DNA from: an uncultured Alphaproteobacteria bacterium
Lineage (GTDB): Bacteria; Pseudomonadota; Alphaproteobacteria; RF32; CAG-239
Reading direction: 5' to 3'
DNA: 64,000 bases
Assembly: GCA_934277545.1 (NCBI GenBank)
Contig: CAKQUG010000003.1
Span: 1 to 64,000 of the forward strand
A program made the translations under genes and the position numbers. Of the stretch, positions 7,835 through 16,486 are shown piece by piece. How positions within the stretch are numbered: the first letter of the stretch is position 1; the number at the start of each line of letters is the position of its first letter. Below the pieces are notes generated by a model. That model was not told the DNA's origin, ran no database searches, and saw nothing but the letters and a program-made list of their open reading frames with translations.

Positions 7835-8431
7835 ATGATATACGGATATTTAAGAGTTTCTACGGATAAGCAAACGTTAGAAAATCAAAAGTTTGAAATT
7901 GATAATTTTTGTCTGCAAGAAAATATTAAAGTTGAAAAATGGATAACTGAAACTATTAGCGGAACCAAAGATTTTGAAAAACGAAAACTCGGTAAATTAC
8001 TTAAAAAGCTCAGAAAAAATGATATTCTGATATGTTCGGAAATCTCTCGTTTGGGACGCAATTTGTTACAAATTATGACAATACTTAATCTTTGTATGAA
8101 AAAAGAAGTTCTGGTTTGGACTATCAAAGACAATTATCGTTTGGGTATGGATATCCAAAGTAAAGTATTGGCTTTTGCCTTTTCTCTGTCGGCAGAAATT
8201 GAACGAAATTTAATCAGTCAACGCACTAAAGAAGCTCTGGCTCGTCTTAAAGCTACCGGTAAAAAGTTAGGACGAGTAAGCGGTAGTAAAAACAAAAAAC
8301 ATGTTTTAGACGGCAAAGAGAAAAGTGTCTTAAAACTGATTCACAAAGGCGTGCCTAAAACACAGGTGGCAAAAATTCATGGCGTCAGCATTTACACAAT
8401 CTATCAATTTTTGAAAAATCAAGACCTTTGA
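7835..8431 (+). CDS. Serine recombinase (resolvase/invertase family)
   Basis: The N-terminal catalytic domain shows MIYGYLRVST, with the arginine and nucleophilic serine at R7 and S9. EISRLGRN follows, and the SAEIERNLISQRTKEAL helix of resolvase/invertase enzymes comes before a C-terminal helix-turn-helix (VPKTQVAKIHGVSIYTIYQFL). At 198 residues it matches Pin/MPI-type DNA invertases that flip promoters of surface genes in gut bacteria. I prefer ATG 7835, which has a GGAG 9-10 bp upstream. An in-frame ATG at 7820 abuts the previous stop. It stands alone between two polysaccharide operons of opposite direction. Confidence 0.85.
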   Translation: MIYGYLRVSTDKQTLENQKFEIDNFCLQENIKVEKWITETISGTKDFEKRKLGKLLKKLRKNDILICSEISRLGRNLLQIMTILNLCMKKEVLVWTIKDNYRLGMDIQSKVLAFAFSLSAEIERNLISQRTKEALARLKATGKKLGRVSGSKNKKHVLDGKEKSVLKLIHKGVPKTQVAKIHGVSIYTIYQFLKNQDL

Positions 8432-8434
8432 AAC

Positions 8435-8484
8435 ATTGTAAAAATCTATATTACAATAAAACCATACCACCTTAAAATTTAAGG
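8435..8484. repeat. Two short palindromes downstream of the recombinase
   Basis: ATTGTAA/TTACAAT (8435-8441 and 8451-8457) and CCTTAAA/TTTAAGG (8470-8476 and 8478-8484) lie between the convergent recombinase and rfbA genes. Neither has a clear T-run. They could be weak terminators or recombination-related sites. The remaining bases to 8570 hold nothing recognisable. Confidence 0.3.
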
Positions 8485-8570
8485 TTAAGAATAGTTTTGC
8501 CTGCTTTTAAAGTTCTTAAACTGCCTGCATAAGTTCGCTAAATCAGGCGCCGCCGGTAGCAAAAATTGTT

Positions 8571-9461
8571 TCAAAGATTTTTATTGAATTCTTTATAAAC
8601 TCTTTTTAAGTATTCTTTATAATTTATTCCGTCTGGCAACTCATTGATAATGCTCAAAAATTGCTCGTCGCTGATAAACTTGCGGCGGTAGGCTATTTCT
8701 TCTATGCACGAAATTTTCAACCCCTGACGCTTTTCAATCAGCTGCACATAGGTGGCCGCATCCATCAAGCTGTCCGGTGTTCCGGCGTCAAGCCAAACCG
8801 TGCCGCGTTTTAACAGACAGGCTTCCAGGCGGTTTTCTTGCAGATATTCTTTGTTCAAATCCGTTATTTCCAGCTCGCCGCGTTTGCCCGGTTTAAGATT
8901 CCGCGCCTTTTCAATAACGTCGTTTTTATAAAAATATAAACCTACCGCAGCAATGTTTGATTTTGGGTGTTCCGGCTTTTCTTCCAAAGAAAGTATTTTG
9001 TGATTTTGTTCGTTCTGCACTTCTATAATGCCGAAACGTTTCGGGTCGTTTACATAATATCCGAAAACAATTCCGCCTTTGTTGGCTTCAATTTGCTTTT
9101 TGAAAGAATGAATCTGGTCGCCCATATAAAAAATATTGTCGCCCAAAATTAAGCAAACATCGTCATTGCCGATAAAATCAGCGCCGATAGTGAAGGCTTG
9201 GGCTATACCTTTCGGCTCATTTTGAATGGCGTAATGAATTTTCATTCCTAATCGGGAACCGTCGCCGAAAAGTTCTTCAATGTTCGGTGTATCCTTAGGT
9301 GTGGAGATAATCAAAACTTCTTTAATACCAAACAGCATTAAAGTTGACAGCGGATAATAAATCATCGGTTTATCATATACCGGCAATAATTGCTTTGATG
9401 TGGTTTTTGTTAACGGATAGAGGCGGGTTCCGCTTCCTCCGGCAAGTAGAATACCTTTCAT
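8571..9461 (-). CDS. rfbA: Glucose-1-phosphate thymidylyltransferase
   Basis: This enzyme joins glucose-1-phosphate and dTTP to give dTDP-glucose, the first step toward dTDP-rhamnose and related sugars. The start MKGILLAGGSGTRLYPLT has the G-x-G-T-R nucleotide signature (G11, R13), with K23 in SKQLLPVYDKPM. Further matches are LILGDNIFYMGD, EEKPEHPKS and the C-terminal EIAYRRKFIS. The 296 residues are typical. Its ATG overlaps the stop of the upstream gene (TAATG), so the two are coupled. No rmlB, C or D is in the window. A remnant of a second copy lies at the left edge. Confidence 0.95.
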   Translation of the reverse strand: MKGILLAGGSGTRLYPLTKTTSKQLLPVYDKPMIYYPLSTLMLFGIKEVLIISTPKDTPNIEELFGDGSRLGMKIHYAIQNEPKGIAQAFTIGADFIGNDDVCLILGDNIFYMGDQIHSFKKQIEANKGGIVFGYYVNDPKRFGIIEVQNEQNHKILSLEEKPEHPKSNIAAVGLYFYKNDVIEKARNLKPGKRGELEITDLNKEYLQENRLEACLLKRGTVWLDAGTPDSLMDAATYVQLIEKRQGLKISCIEEIAYRRKFISDEQFLSIINELPDGINYKEYLKRVYKEFNKNL

Positions 9462-10366
9462 TATTTTATCTCCTTTACATATACAGGAATTTTGCAGATT
9501 TTGATGATAAGTTTACCTTGGCGGGTTGTCTTTTTTTGAAAAAAGAAACGTCTTAAAGTATCTGAAATTATTTGCAGTTTATAAGATTTATATTTGACGC
9601 CTTGGATTTTATAGCCTTGCGCCGTTACAGCCAAGCCGAACAAACGTTCTAAAACGTGTGCCAGTGTATTGTCATGAACCTTTTTTTCAGAAACGATAAA
9701 GTCGGTAATTTGATATTTCAAAAACGGTTGCAGCAGTTTTGCTCGTACAAAAAACATGGTGCCGGCCACAAAATGTAAATCTTCTGGCAACTGTAAACCG
9801 ATTTTTTCCATTTCTGCCGTCAGTGTAGGGATTGGCAGCAAACTTGCTTTTTCATCAGTTAAAATATAATCGTTGCCAATCATTCCGACAGTCGGATTTT
9901 CCGTCATTATACGCAAATTATTCTGCACGGCTTGCGGAGAGCATAACACACCGTCAAGCAGCATATTACGACAAGTTTTTATACTAAAGCGTTTGTGATT
10001 GAACAGACAATAATCGTCGCTGACGCGTTTGGTGTGGATTTTCAAGATATAAGCATAATTATTGAGGCTGATTTTGTGCAAAAAATCAATGAACGGACCA
10101 ATATCATAGCCTAAATTCGGAGTTTGCCAAATTGTTGCCTGCGGATTGAATTTAAGAATTTTTTTCTGCGCTTGAGGATTTAATTTTGACATTGTAACAA
10201 ACAAATCATACTCACAGCCATTTAAATAGCTTAATCTTTGTAAAATCTCATCAAGCTGTTCAAGGTAATATAAATGCAAATGCACGGCAATTCTATTTTG
10301 CTTTTTGCCGGGTATAGCGGTCTGGCCTATTGAATTGTGTTTAATATTGTTTGTTTGCTTTGACAT
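9461..10366 (-). CDS. Rhamnan synthesis protein F-type family protein
   Basis: The 301 residues contain IAVHLHLYYLEQLDEILQ, NLGYDIGPFIDFL and YILKIHTKR. These are hallmarks of the RgpF family, found with glycosyltransferases in rhamnose-polysaccharide and O-antigen loci. RgpF proteins act in chain assembly on the cytoplasmic side, and some are proposed glycosyltransferases. The tail IIKICKIPVYVKEIK resembles the charged C-terminal tails of other glycosyltransferases in this window. It precedes rfbA with a 1-nt stop/start overlap, linking it to dTDP-sugar use. AGGA lies before the ATG. Confidence 0.8.
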   Translation of the reverse strand: MSKQTNNIKHNSIGQTAIPGKKQNRIAVHLHLYYLEQLDEILQRLSYLNGCEYDLFVTMSKLNPQAQKKILKFNPQATIWQTPNLGYDIGPFIDFLHKISLNNYAYILKIHTKRVSDDYCLFNHKRFSIKTCRNMLLDGVLCSPQAVQNNLRIMTENPTVGMIGNDYILTDEKASLLPIPTLTAEMEKIGLQLPEDLHFVAGTMFFVRAKLLQPFLKYQITDFIVSEKKVHDNTLAHVLERLFGLAVTAQGYKIQGVKYKSYKLQIISDTLRRFFFQKKTTRQGKLIIKICKIPVYVKEIK

Positions 10367-10552
10367 ATCAAATCCTGGTGTTTTATTTGCTTATTATAGA
10401 AACTTTCCTTTGTTATAAAAATGATAGTCCACGAACAACATACTTTATCCGAAAAATTAAAACAAGTACTTTTTTACAGTTAAATCATTATTTTTTGCTC
10501 AGCCCAAAACTTTGAAGATAAACCGACCCCTTTCGTTTGTGGTCGAACATTT

Positions 10553-10647
10553 TCGCTGATTCGAATTCAGTCACTCCAAAGCCAAAAAAAAGCCCATCTT
10601 GTGATGAGCTTTTTTATTGGTCGGAGTGACTGAATTCGAATCAGCGA
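10553..10647. repeat. 25-bp inverted copy of the tRNA-Pro 3' end
   Basis: 10553-10577 is a perfect reverse-complement match to 10623-10647, which is the T-arm and 3' acceptor strand of the tRNA-Pro gene. The arms flank a bidirectional terminator. Duplicated tRNA 3' ends are typical attachment-site scars, though those are normally direct repeats. The inverted order suggests a later inversion or an independent origin. Confidence 0.8.
10582..10616. terminator. Bidirectional terminator between the tRNA-Pro arms
   Basis: AAAAAAAAGC and CCATC pair across TTGT with GATGAGCTTTTTT. Runs of A before and T after make it functional in both directions. On the minus strand it starts 2 bp after the tRNA CCA end and would terminate the tRNA transcript. 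Confidence 0.8.
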
Positions 10648-10694
10648 CCTCTACGTCCCGAACGTAGCGTTCTACCAGGCTGAACTACACTCCG
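10618..10694 (-). tRNA. tRNA-Pro (anticodon CGG)
   Basis: The minus strand folds as a cloverleaf. The acceptor stem CGGAGTG pairs with CACTCCG, the D-loop has AGCCTGGTAG, the anticodon stem CTACG/CGTAG encloses loop TTCGGGA with anticodon CGG, and the T-loop is TTCGAAT. The 3' CCA is encoded at 10618-10620. Confidence 0.93.
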
Positions 10695-10814
10695 TTGTTG
10701 ACGAATATCTTTTTAATACAATTTTTTTTTATTGCAACAAAAATCTGCAGCTTGTGCAAAAAAATGTGAAAGTTTTTGCACTTTCACATTTCCAGCAGGC
10801 AATTTATTTAAATT

Positions 10815-11456
10815 TTATCGGGCAGAAGAGCTGGTTTCTGCTGTTTTATTTAACTGTTCTTTTATATTCAAATTATTTTCATAAGTGCTTTGCAGTTTGT
10901 TAAACACTTCAAGCTGTTCCGGCGTCAAAATCTTTTTGAATTTTTCTAAGTTTTTGTTTTCTAAAGATTTAACCTGATTTTTTAATTGTTCAATGCTTTG
11001 CATTAACTGCATTTGACGCAAACGGCCTTCTTCACTGATTTCTTTAGCGGTGTCAAGCTGAGATGTTTGCAAGTTCAAAGCCTTAACATAATTGCTGAGC
11101 TGTATTTGGTTTTCGTCAAGCTGCTGCTGCAAAGATTTCGAATCAGTATTTGCTTTTTCTTCTTTGATTTCTGCGGTGGATTCTTGCGGCTCGGTTTTTT
11201 CAACGATAATTTCTTCTTCCTGCAAAATCGGGGCTTTCGGCGAATCGATAGCCGGAACTTCGACGTTTTGGGCTTCGGCGGAAGAATTGTCCGCTATTTC
11301 GTTTGGAATTTCCTCAACAGTTTCAATAACTTCTTCCGTTGTTTCAACAACCGGTTCATCCAAACCAAAATCCGGCATTTCTTCATTTTCTTCGGCAAAA
11401 ACCGGATTTGCAATTAAAGCTAAACTTAAAAAGATTGTCAAAAATTTAATGTTCAT
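10815..11456 (-). CDS. Secreted acidic coiled-coil protein of unknown function
   Basis: The 213 residues begin with a clear signal peptide (MNIKFLTIFLSLALIANPVFA, cleavage near residue 21). A long Glu/Val/Pro-rich segment follows (about 22-100), then heptad-like helices (about 105-195) with SLQQQLDENQIQLS and SLENKNLEKFKKILTPEQLE. The TPEQLEVFNKL ending recalls the LTxxQ motif of Spy/CpxP-like periplasmic proteins, such as the gene just upstream. The role is unknown; a periplasmic, envelope-associated protein is likely. Confidence 0.65.
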   Translation of the reverse strand: MNIKFLTIFLSLALIANPVFAEENEEMPDFGLDEPVVETTEEVIETVEEIPNEIADNSSAEAQNVEVPAIDSPKAPILQEEEIIVEKTEPQESTAEIKEEKANTDSKSLQQQLDENQIQLSNYVKALNLQTSQLDTAKEISEEGRLRQMQLMQSIEQLKNQVKSLENKNLEKFKKILTPEQLEVFNKLQSTYENNLNIKEQLNKTAETSSSAR

Positions 11457-11514
11457 AACTATATCCTTTGCTATTTTTTGTGAATAGTAAACTTATTTTA
11501 TAAAATTAGCAAGT

Positions 11515-11910
11515 TTAAATACCGCCGTAGTTGCGCATTCTTTTGCGTGAAGGTTTTTTGCCGTTTGCGGATTTTTCAAACTCCGGATTACCCTTATTTT
11601 CGCGGGCTTGAACTTTGTCAAATTTTATTTGTTGCTTGGCATTCAGCAGCGTTCTGATTTTGGCGTCGTCTTCTTTGTGAATATTGGCGATTTCGCGGTG
11701 CAAGGTGTCTATTTGCTGCATTAGCGATTTAATTTTTTCGTGGCTTTGGTCATAAATTTCTTTAACCTGCACTTTCTGCTCTTTGCTTAAATCAAGTTCC
11801 TTGTTCCAGTTTATCGGACGGTCTGAAGCAGCAGAACTTTTTTTTGCTTCGGTAATGCCGGCGGCAAACAGGCAGACGGCTAAAATCGGCGCTAAAAAAT
11901 ATTTGTTCAT
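11515..11910 (-). CDS. Spy/CpxP-like periplasmic protein
   Basis: The 131-residue protein has a signal peptide to about residue 22 (LAVCLFAAGITEA). A helical domain follows, with ELDLSKEQKVQVKEIYDQ matching the LTxxQ-containing fold of Spy/CpxP/ZraP periplasmic stress proteins. The C-terminus is basic (GKKPSRKRMRN). Family members bind unfolded proteins or metals in the periplasm. The 58-bp gap to the next gene downstream suggests a shared transcript with another coiled-coil secreted protein. Function is inferred from fold-level similarity only. Confidence 0.6.
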   Translation of the reverse strand: MNKYFLAPILAVCLFAAGITEAKKSSAASDRPINWNKELDLSKEQKVQVKEIYDQSHEKIKSLMQQIDTLHREIANIHKEDDAKIRTLLNAKQQIKFDKVQARENKGNPEFEKSANGKKPSRKRMRNYGGI

Positions 11911-12014
11911 AGTTATCTCCTTTTTTTAGCAATTTAACATATAAATCTTACTAAATTATTCATATTTTTGAAAAATTTTGTTTAAGGATTATATCTCTTT
12001 CAAAGGAGAAAAAT

Positions 12015-12929
12015 ATGAGTTCAAAATTAGTCGGTTATACGCTGGCGGTGGCGGCGGTGTTTTTGTGGAGTTTGAATTATATATATGCCAAGTTGTTGCT
12101 GAATTTTACGCCAATGCAGATTTCATTTATCCGCTGGCTGTTGGCAATGATTTTCTTTTTGCCGTTTACTATAAAAAGTTTGTGGGTATACCGACGTTTG
12201 CTGTGGTATAATTTGGAATATGTTGTGGTTATGGGGCTGAGCGGTTTGGCGCTGGTAAATATCTGCGTATATTATGCAGGGCATACTGCCAACGCTATTG
12301 ATATGTCGCTGATAGCCACGCTTGGACCGCTTTTAATTATTGTTTTCGGCAGTATACTCCAACATAAAATGCCGTCGTTTCGGGTAATTTGCGGAATTAT
12401 TCTGGCCTTTGTCGGTGTGCTGGCGGTAATTTTGCACGGAGATTTTGATAATTTGCGTAACTTTAATTTTGTTAGCGGAGATTTATGGATGCTGGGCACG
12501 GCAATAATGTTTGCCATATATTCCTTGTGTCAGCGCCGGTTGCCGACGAATCTTCCAGCCTTAACGACTTTAAGCGCGGCAATCGTGGTGGCGGTGCTGT
12601 TTTGCGTGCCGGCTTTCTTTTGGCAGCTGCAAGATGAGCCGTTGCCGGAACCTGATATGCAAGAGGCAATTATTTTGCTGGTTATCGGATTTTTGAATTC
12701 GGGCTTTGCTTATTTGTGGTGGAATATCGCGATAAAAAAAATCGGTCTGGTTAGCACAGGTATAATCTATTATCTGCTGCCGGTGTTCGGTTGCGCATCG
12801 GCTTATGTGGTTTTGGACGAAACGCTGTATTCTTCGCAGGTTTACGGAGCTTTGTTGGTTGTTATCGGTATAATTTTGGCGGCAATACCGGCTCCGAAAC
12901 GTGTTTTAGCCTTACCTAATCTAAAATAA
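12015..12929 (+). CDS. EamA/DMT-family inner-membrane transporter
   Basis: The 304-residue protein has about ten hydrophobic segments arranged as two EamA repeats. The first begins VGYTLAVAAVFLWSLNYIYAK. The second begins near SGDLWMLGTAIMFAIYSLCQRR. This is the drug/metabolite transporter fold, whose members export amino acids, metabolites or drugs, but the substrate cannot be inferred. An AAAGGAGAAAAAT ribosome-binding site precedes the start. It is separated by 52 bp from the phosphodiesterase downstream. Confidence 0.85.
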   Translation: MSSKLVGYTLAVAAVFLWSLNYIYAKLLLNFTPMQISFIRWLLAMIFFLPFTIKSLWVYRRLLWYNLEYVVVMGLSGLALVNICVYYAGHTANAIDMSLIATLGPLLIIVFGSILQHKMPSFRVICGIILAFVGVLAVILHGDFDNLRNFNFVSGDLWMLGTAIMFAIYSLCQRRLPTNLPALTTLSAAIVVAVLFCVPAFFWQLQDEPLPEPDMQEAIILLVIGFLNSGFAYLWWNIAIKKIGLVSTGIIYYLLPVFGCASAYVVLDETLYSSQVYGALLVVIGIILAAIPAPKRVLALPNLK

Positions 12930-12981
12930 AACTTGCAGAAATCTTTGTTTTTGCTATAACATACGCAAAAAAGGAGTAGAT

Positions 12982-13767
12982 ATGCGAATATTTTATTGCG
13001 GTGATGTGGTGGCTCGTCCGGGGCGTGAAGTTGTGTTGAAAAATTTAGCGAAAATCCGTACAGATTACAAAACTGATGTGATTATTGTTAATGTTGAAAA
13101 CGCCGCTCACGGTTTTGGTGTAACACCGGGGATATGCCGCGATTTTTTGGAAAAAGGCGCTGATGTTTTGGTTACCGGTAACCATTTTTTGAATCAGCGT
13201 GATATTGTTCCGTATCTTGACGACTGCAAAGTAATTATCAGGCCTGCAAATATTCCGGCGGAAAATGTCGGGCACGGTTTTACGGTTTTTGAATTGCCTG
13301 ACGGCCGCCGTATTTTGGTGATTCAAGTGCTTGGACGCTTATATATGGAAGCTGTGGATTGTCCGGTGCAAGCTATTGATAATATTTTGAAAAATTATTC
13401 TTTAGGCAGAAATATCAATGCTGTTTTTGTGGATATTCACGCTGAAGCGACATCAGAAAAATTGGCGCTGGGTTATTATCTTGACGGCAGAGTAAGCGCC
13501 GTCGCCGGTACCCATACTCATGTCCCGACTGCCGATTATCGAGTGCTGCCGGGCGGAACGGCGTATATTACCGATGTGGGAATGTGCGGAAATTATAACT
13601 CGGTTTTGGGGTTTGATATTGCCGCGCCGATTAACCGCTTGTGCCGGCGCTATGTCAGCGACAGATTAACTCCGGCTGCAGGAGAGGGAACTCTTTACGG
13701 AATTTTAGTTGAAACCGACGACAAAACAGGCCTGGCGAAAAGCATTAAGCAAATTGTTTTGGGTTAA
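12982..13767 (+). CDS. YmdB-type metallophosphoesterase
   Basis: The 261 residues match the YmdB/TIGR00282 family of dinuclear-metal phosphodiesterases that hydrolyse 2',3'-cyclic nucleotides. Visible metal ligands include D8 in IFYCGDVVARPG, the NVENAAHGFG block, GNH in VTGNHFLNQRDI, and DIHAEATSEK with GTHTHVPTAD near the end. Length is typical. The start follows AAGGAG. Its 3' end overlaps the convergent TPR gene by 4 bp. In Bacillus the orthologue affects biofilm and sporulation decisions; the role here is unknown. Confidence 0.88.
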   Translation: MRIFYCGDVVARPGREVVLKNLAKIRTDYKTDVIIVNVENAAHGFGVTPGICRDFLEKGADVLVTGNHFLNQRDIVPYLDDCKVIIRPANIPAENVGHGFTVFELPDGRRILVIQVLGRLYMEAVDCPVQAIDNILKNYSLGRNINAVFVDIHAEATSEKLALGYYLDGRVSAVAGTHTHVPTADYRVLPGGTAYITDVGMCGNYNSVLGFDIAAPINRLCRRYVSDRLTPAAGEGTLYGILVETDDKTGLAKSIKQIVLG

Positions 13768-15503
13768 ACTTTCGTTTCAAAAATCAGACCTTCGACATTT
13801 TGTCCGTTTTCTTGTCGCAAAATCAGCGGTTGTTTTTTTATTGAGGTGTATCCGGCTGTTTTGAGTAGATTTTCTACATATATCGGGTTATGTTTATAGC
13901 GTCCGTTTGGCTGAACCTTATAATTTTCAGTTTGCAAATCTGTTTCTATTGAAAATATAAGGCGTGTCGGGGCGGCGGTGTTTAACAGAGGCTGTAAATT
14001 ACCGAAATAGCAAAAAACATCTGCGGCGACGATAGTTGAAAATTCGTTTTTGTGCAGTCGTAAAAAGGTAAGGGCGTCGATTTGCTCTAAAGATTGATAG
14101 ATGTTTTTGGCTTTTGCTTTAGCTAACATGGCTGATGATAAATCTATTCCGTAAAAAGAGCAGTCGCTATTTTTCAGCTTGGCACCGGCCAATCCGGTTC
14201 CGCAACCCAGGTCTAAAATTTTGCCGGTTAAAGGTTGGATTATTTCCGCTATTTTATCAACCACGGCATAACTGATATTTTGTAAAGTTTGTTCGTAATT
14301 ATCGGCGAAATTATCAAACAGCAGGCGGTTATATTCTGTCTCATTATCCGCTGTTTTACCGTTTAAGGTTGTCCACAAATGTTTGACTACTGTGTTTTCA
14401 GGCATTTTATCAAACCAGTTTTCGGCAATTTTTAAGGCTTTTTCCGGCGCTTTACCATAAAACAAAATAATGGTTTCTGCAATATTTAGGCTCCAGTCAG
14501 CGTGTTGCGGAGCCAAATAAAAAGCATTAAACATCAGCGCCAGCGCTTGTTCATATTCTTCCAGAGTTTTAAGAATTATCGCTAAATTGTAGCTTAGTTC
14601 CGGTTGTTCCGGCTCCAAACGCACTGCTGCGCGATATTCTTCCAAAGCCTCTAAGGTGCGTTTCCGTTTGCACAGCATATTAGCGTAGTTAGCGTGGGTT
14701 TGTACATTGTCAGGATTTAATTCTATTGATTTTTTATAGTATTTTTCCGCTTCGCCGAAATTTTGATTTTCTGCTTCTAAATCGGCGATATGCAAAGCCG
14801 CCGCGGCGTTGTGCGGATTAAGCTGAAAAGCCGCATAGAAAACAGGTAGGGCGTCGTTATTATTTTGCAAGGCAAGCAGAGTTTCTCCAAGCATGATTTT
14901 TATTTCATCGGATTGTTGTAATTTATCGGCTTGTTGCAAATAGGGCAGGGCTTCCATATATTTTTTTTCGGCAAATTTGCGGCGTCCCAAATAATAAAAA
15001 GACCTGGCATCTTGTGGGTTTTGCCGTGCCAACTTTTGCAACGTTGCTTCATCATTTTTAATTTCAGCCAGATTTACGGCGGCATCGGAATAGGTTGCAT
15101 CCAATTTTAAGGCGTTTTGAAAGGATAGGACTGCTTCTTCGGTGCGGTTAAGCTGCCAATAGGTGTTGCCCAAACCTAAAAAAGCCTCTTTCAAATCCGG
15201 TTTGAGTTGCAGCACTTTTTTATAGGCTTCTATTGCTTCAATCGGGCGTCCGACGGCGGAGAGTGAAATACCTAAATTAAAAAAAATCGGAAAATGCTTT
15301 GGCGCGGTGGCGGCAGCGCGGTAAAAATAACTGACGGCTTCGTTGTGCAAACCTCTGGTTTGGGCAATCAGCCCAAGCAGGTTTAAAACATCGGCGTTAT
15401 CCGGTGCTGTTTCCAAAATTTGCCGATAAAGCTGCTCAGCCTCGTTTAAAGCTCCGTTTTGCTGTAATTCAACCGCTTTTTGAAACATCAAATTATATGA
15501 CAT
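13764..15503 (-). CDS. TPR-repeat protein with C-terminal methyltransferase domain
   Basis: About ten tetratricopeptide units fill residues 1-390 (for example AEQLYRQILETAPDNADVLN and EEALEEYRAAVRLEPEQPEL). A class I SAM methyltransferase follows, with ILDLGCGTGLAG as the SAM-binding motif at about residue 445. Such fusions occur in alphaproteobacteria and resemble the WcmZ/trans-aconitate-type methyltransferases attached to protein-interaction repeats. The start at 15503 is chosen because GGAG lies 7 bp upstream; an extension to 15563 lacks a binding site. The target is unknown, perhaps a protein or glycan recognised by the repeats. Confidence 0.8.
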   Translation of the reverse strand: MSYNLMFQKAVELQQNGALNEAEQLYRQILETAPDNADVLNLLGLIAQTRGLHNEAVSYFYRAAATAPKHFPIFFNLGISLSAVGRPIEAIEAYKKVLQLKPDLKEAFLGLGNTYWQLNRTEEAVLSFQNALKLDATYSDAAVNLAEIKNDEATLQKLARQNPQDARSFYYLGRRKFAEKKYMEALPYLQQADKLQQSDEIKIMLGETLLALQNNNDALPVFYAAFQLNPHNAAAALHIADLEAENQNFGEAEKYYKKSIELNPDNVQTHANYANMLCKRKRTLEALEEYRAAVRLEPEQPELSYNLAIILKTLEEYEQALALMFNAFYLAPQHADWSLNIAETIILFYGKAPEKALKIAENWFDKMPENTVVKHLWTTLNGKTADNETEYNRLLFDNFADNYEQTLQNISYAVVDKIAEIIQPLTGKILDLGCGTGLAGAKLKNSDCSFYGIDLSSAMLAKAKAKNIYQSLEQIDALTFLRLHKNEFSTIVAADVFCYFGNLQPLLNTAAPTRLIFSIETDLQTENYKVQPNGRYKHNPIYVENLLKTAGYTSIKKQPLILRQENGQNVEGLIFETKV

Positions 15504-15710
15504 TTTTATCTCCTTGATGCAGATTGTAGAATAATTTTGTAAAAAATCCAGTGCTATTTGCATTTTTTACTTGAAAAAACAGATTTTTTGCGTTAATTTA
15601 GCACCACTTCCGAGAATGTAGATTGTGTAAATTCGCAATCTCGTTTCCGCATTTTGGCGTGAGACTATCGGGACAATAATGTAAACAAAAAAAATAAAGG
15701 ATTTAAACTT

Positions 15711-16325
15711 ATGAAAAGTATTGTTGCTGCTAAAAAGAAAAACAGCCGCCGTTATGGCGAAAATCTTTGGGGCGATGCAAACAGCCCGTTCAACAAACGT
15801 TCTTACGGCCCTGGTCAACATGGTCAGAGAAAGAAAAAAGTTACTGACTACGGCGAACAATTAAACGCTAAACAAAAATTGAAAGTTTACTACGGTAATA
15901 TTTCTGAAAAACAGTTTGGTAAGTACTATGCCGAAGCTATTCGCCGTTCCGGCGATGCTGCCGAAAACTTGATTGGCTTGTTGGAATCTCGTTTGGATAA
16001 CTTGGTATATAAAGCTAAATTTGTTCCAACCGTATTCGCTGCCCGTCAATTTGTTAACCATGGTCATGTTACTGTTAACGGCAAAAAAGTAAACATCCCT
16101 TCTTATCAGGTTAAAGCAGGTGATGTTATTGAAGTTCGTGAAAAATCAAAAGGTTTGGCTGTGGTAGCTGCTGCTATCGAGTCTCAATCTCGTGATTTTC
16201 CTGGTTATTTGGAAGTAGATTCTAAAAAACTTACTGCAAAATATACATTTGTGCCTAAGTTTGATGATGTTCCATACGCTGCTATGATGGAACCGAATCT
16301 GGTTATCGAATACTACTCAAGATAA
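15711..16325 (+). CDS. rpsD: 30S ribosomal protein S4
   Basis: S4 binds 16S rRNA early in small-subunit assembly. The 204 residues show the classic NLWG(D)A-SPFNKRSYGPGQHGQ N-terminus, an S4 RNA-binding domain at about residues 94-155 (LESRLDNLVYKAKF, HGHVTVNGKKVNIPSY) and the C-terminal VIEYYSR. Length and order are canonical. It stands alone with its own terminator, as in many alphaproteobacteria. Confidence 0.97.
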   Translation: MKSIVAAKKKNSRRYGENLWGDANSPFNKRSYGPGQHGQRKKKVTDYGEQLNAKQKLKVYYGNISEKQFGKYYAEAIRRSGDAAENLIGLLESRLDNLVYKAKFVPTVFAARQFVNHGHVTVNGKKVNIPSYQVKAGDVIEVREKSKGLAVVAAAIESQSRDFPGYLEVDSKKLTAKYTFVPKFDDVPYAAMMEPNLVIEYYSR

Positions 16326-16347
16326 TCCGGTTTATATCGAATTTTAC

Positions 16348-16372
16348 AAGCCTGCCTTTCGGCAGGCTTTTT
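16348..16372 (+). terminator. rpsD terminator
   Basis: AAGCCTGCC and GGCAGGCTT form a 9-bp stem with a TTTC loop, followed by a T-run, 23 bp after the rpsD stop. Confidence 0.93.
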
Positions 16373-16425
16373 GCGTGAATAAAGATAAAGTATAAAATTT
16401 TTTTCAAAAAATATCAGCTGTATGG

Positions 16426-16454
16426 TTGACAAAAAAACTAAACAGGACTAATAT
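16426..16454 (+). promoter_or_regulatory. Consensus sigma70-type promoter of the 40-residue protein gene
   Basis: TTGACA at 16426-16431, a 17-bp spacer and TAATAT at 16449-16454. This is one of the best promoter matches in the window, and it predicts a start near 16461, about 26 bp before the ATG. Confidence 0.75.
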
Positions 16455-16486
16455 ACAAACATTAAACCAATAATTATAAATTTATT

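Noticed and set aside
11013..11417. Long + strand open frames opposite the coiled-coil protein gene
   Set aside because: Phe/Cys-rich translations mirror the Glu/Lys-rich codons of the real gene on the other strand, whose signal peptide and coiled coil are convincing.
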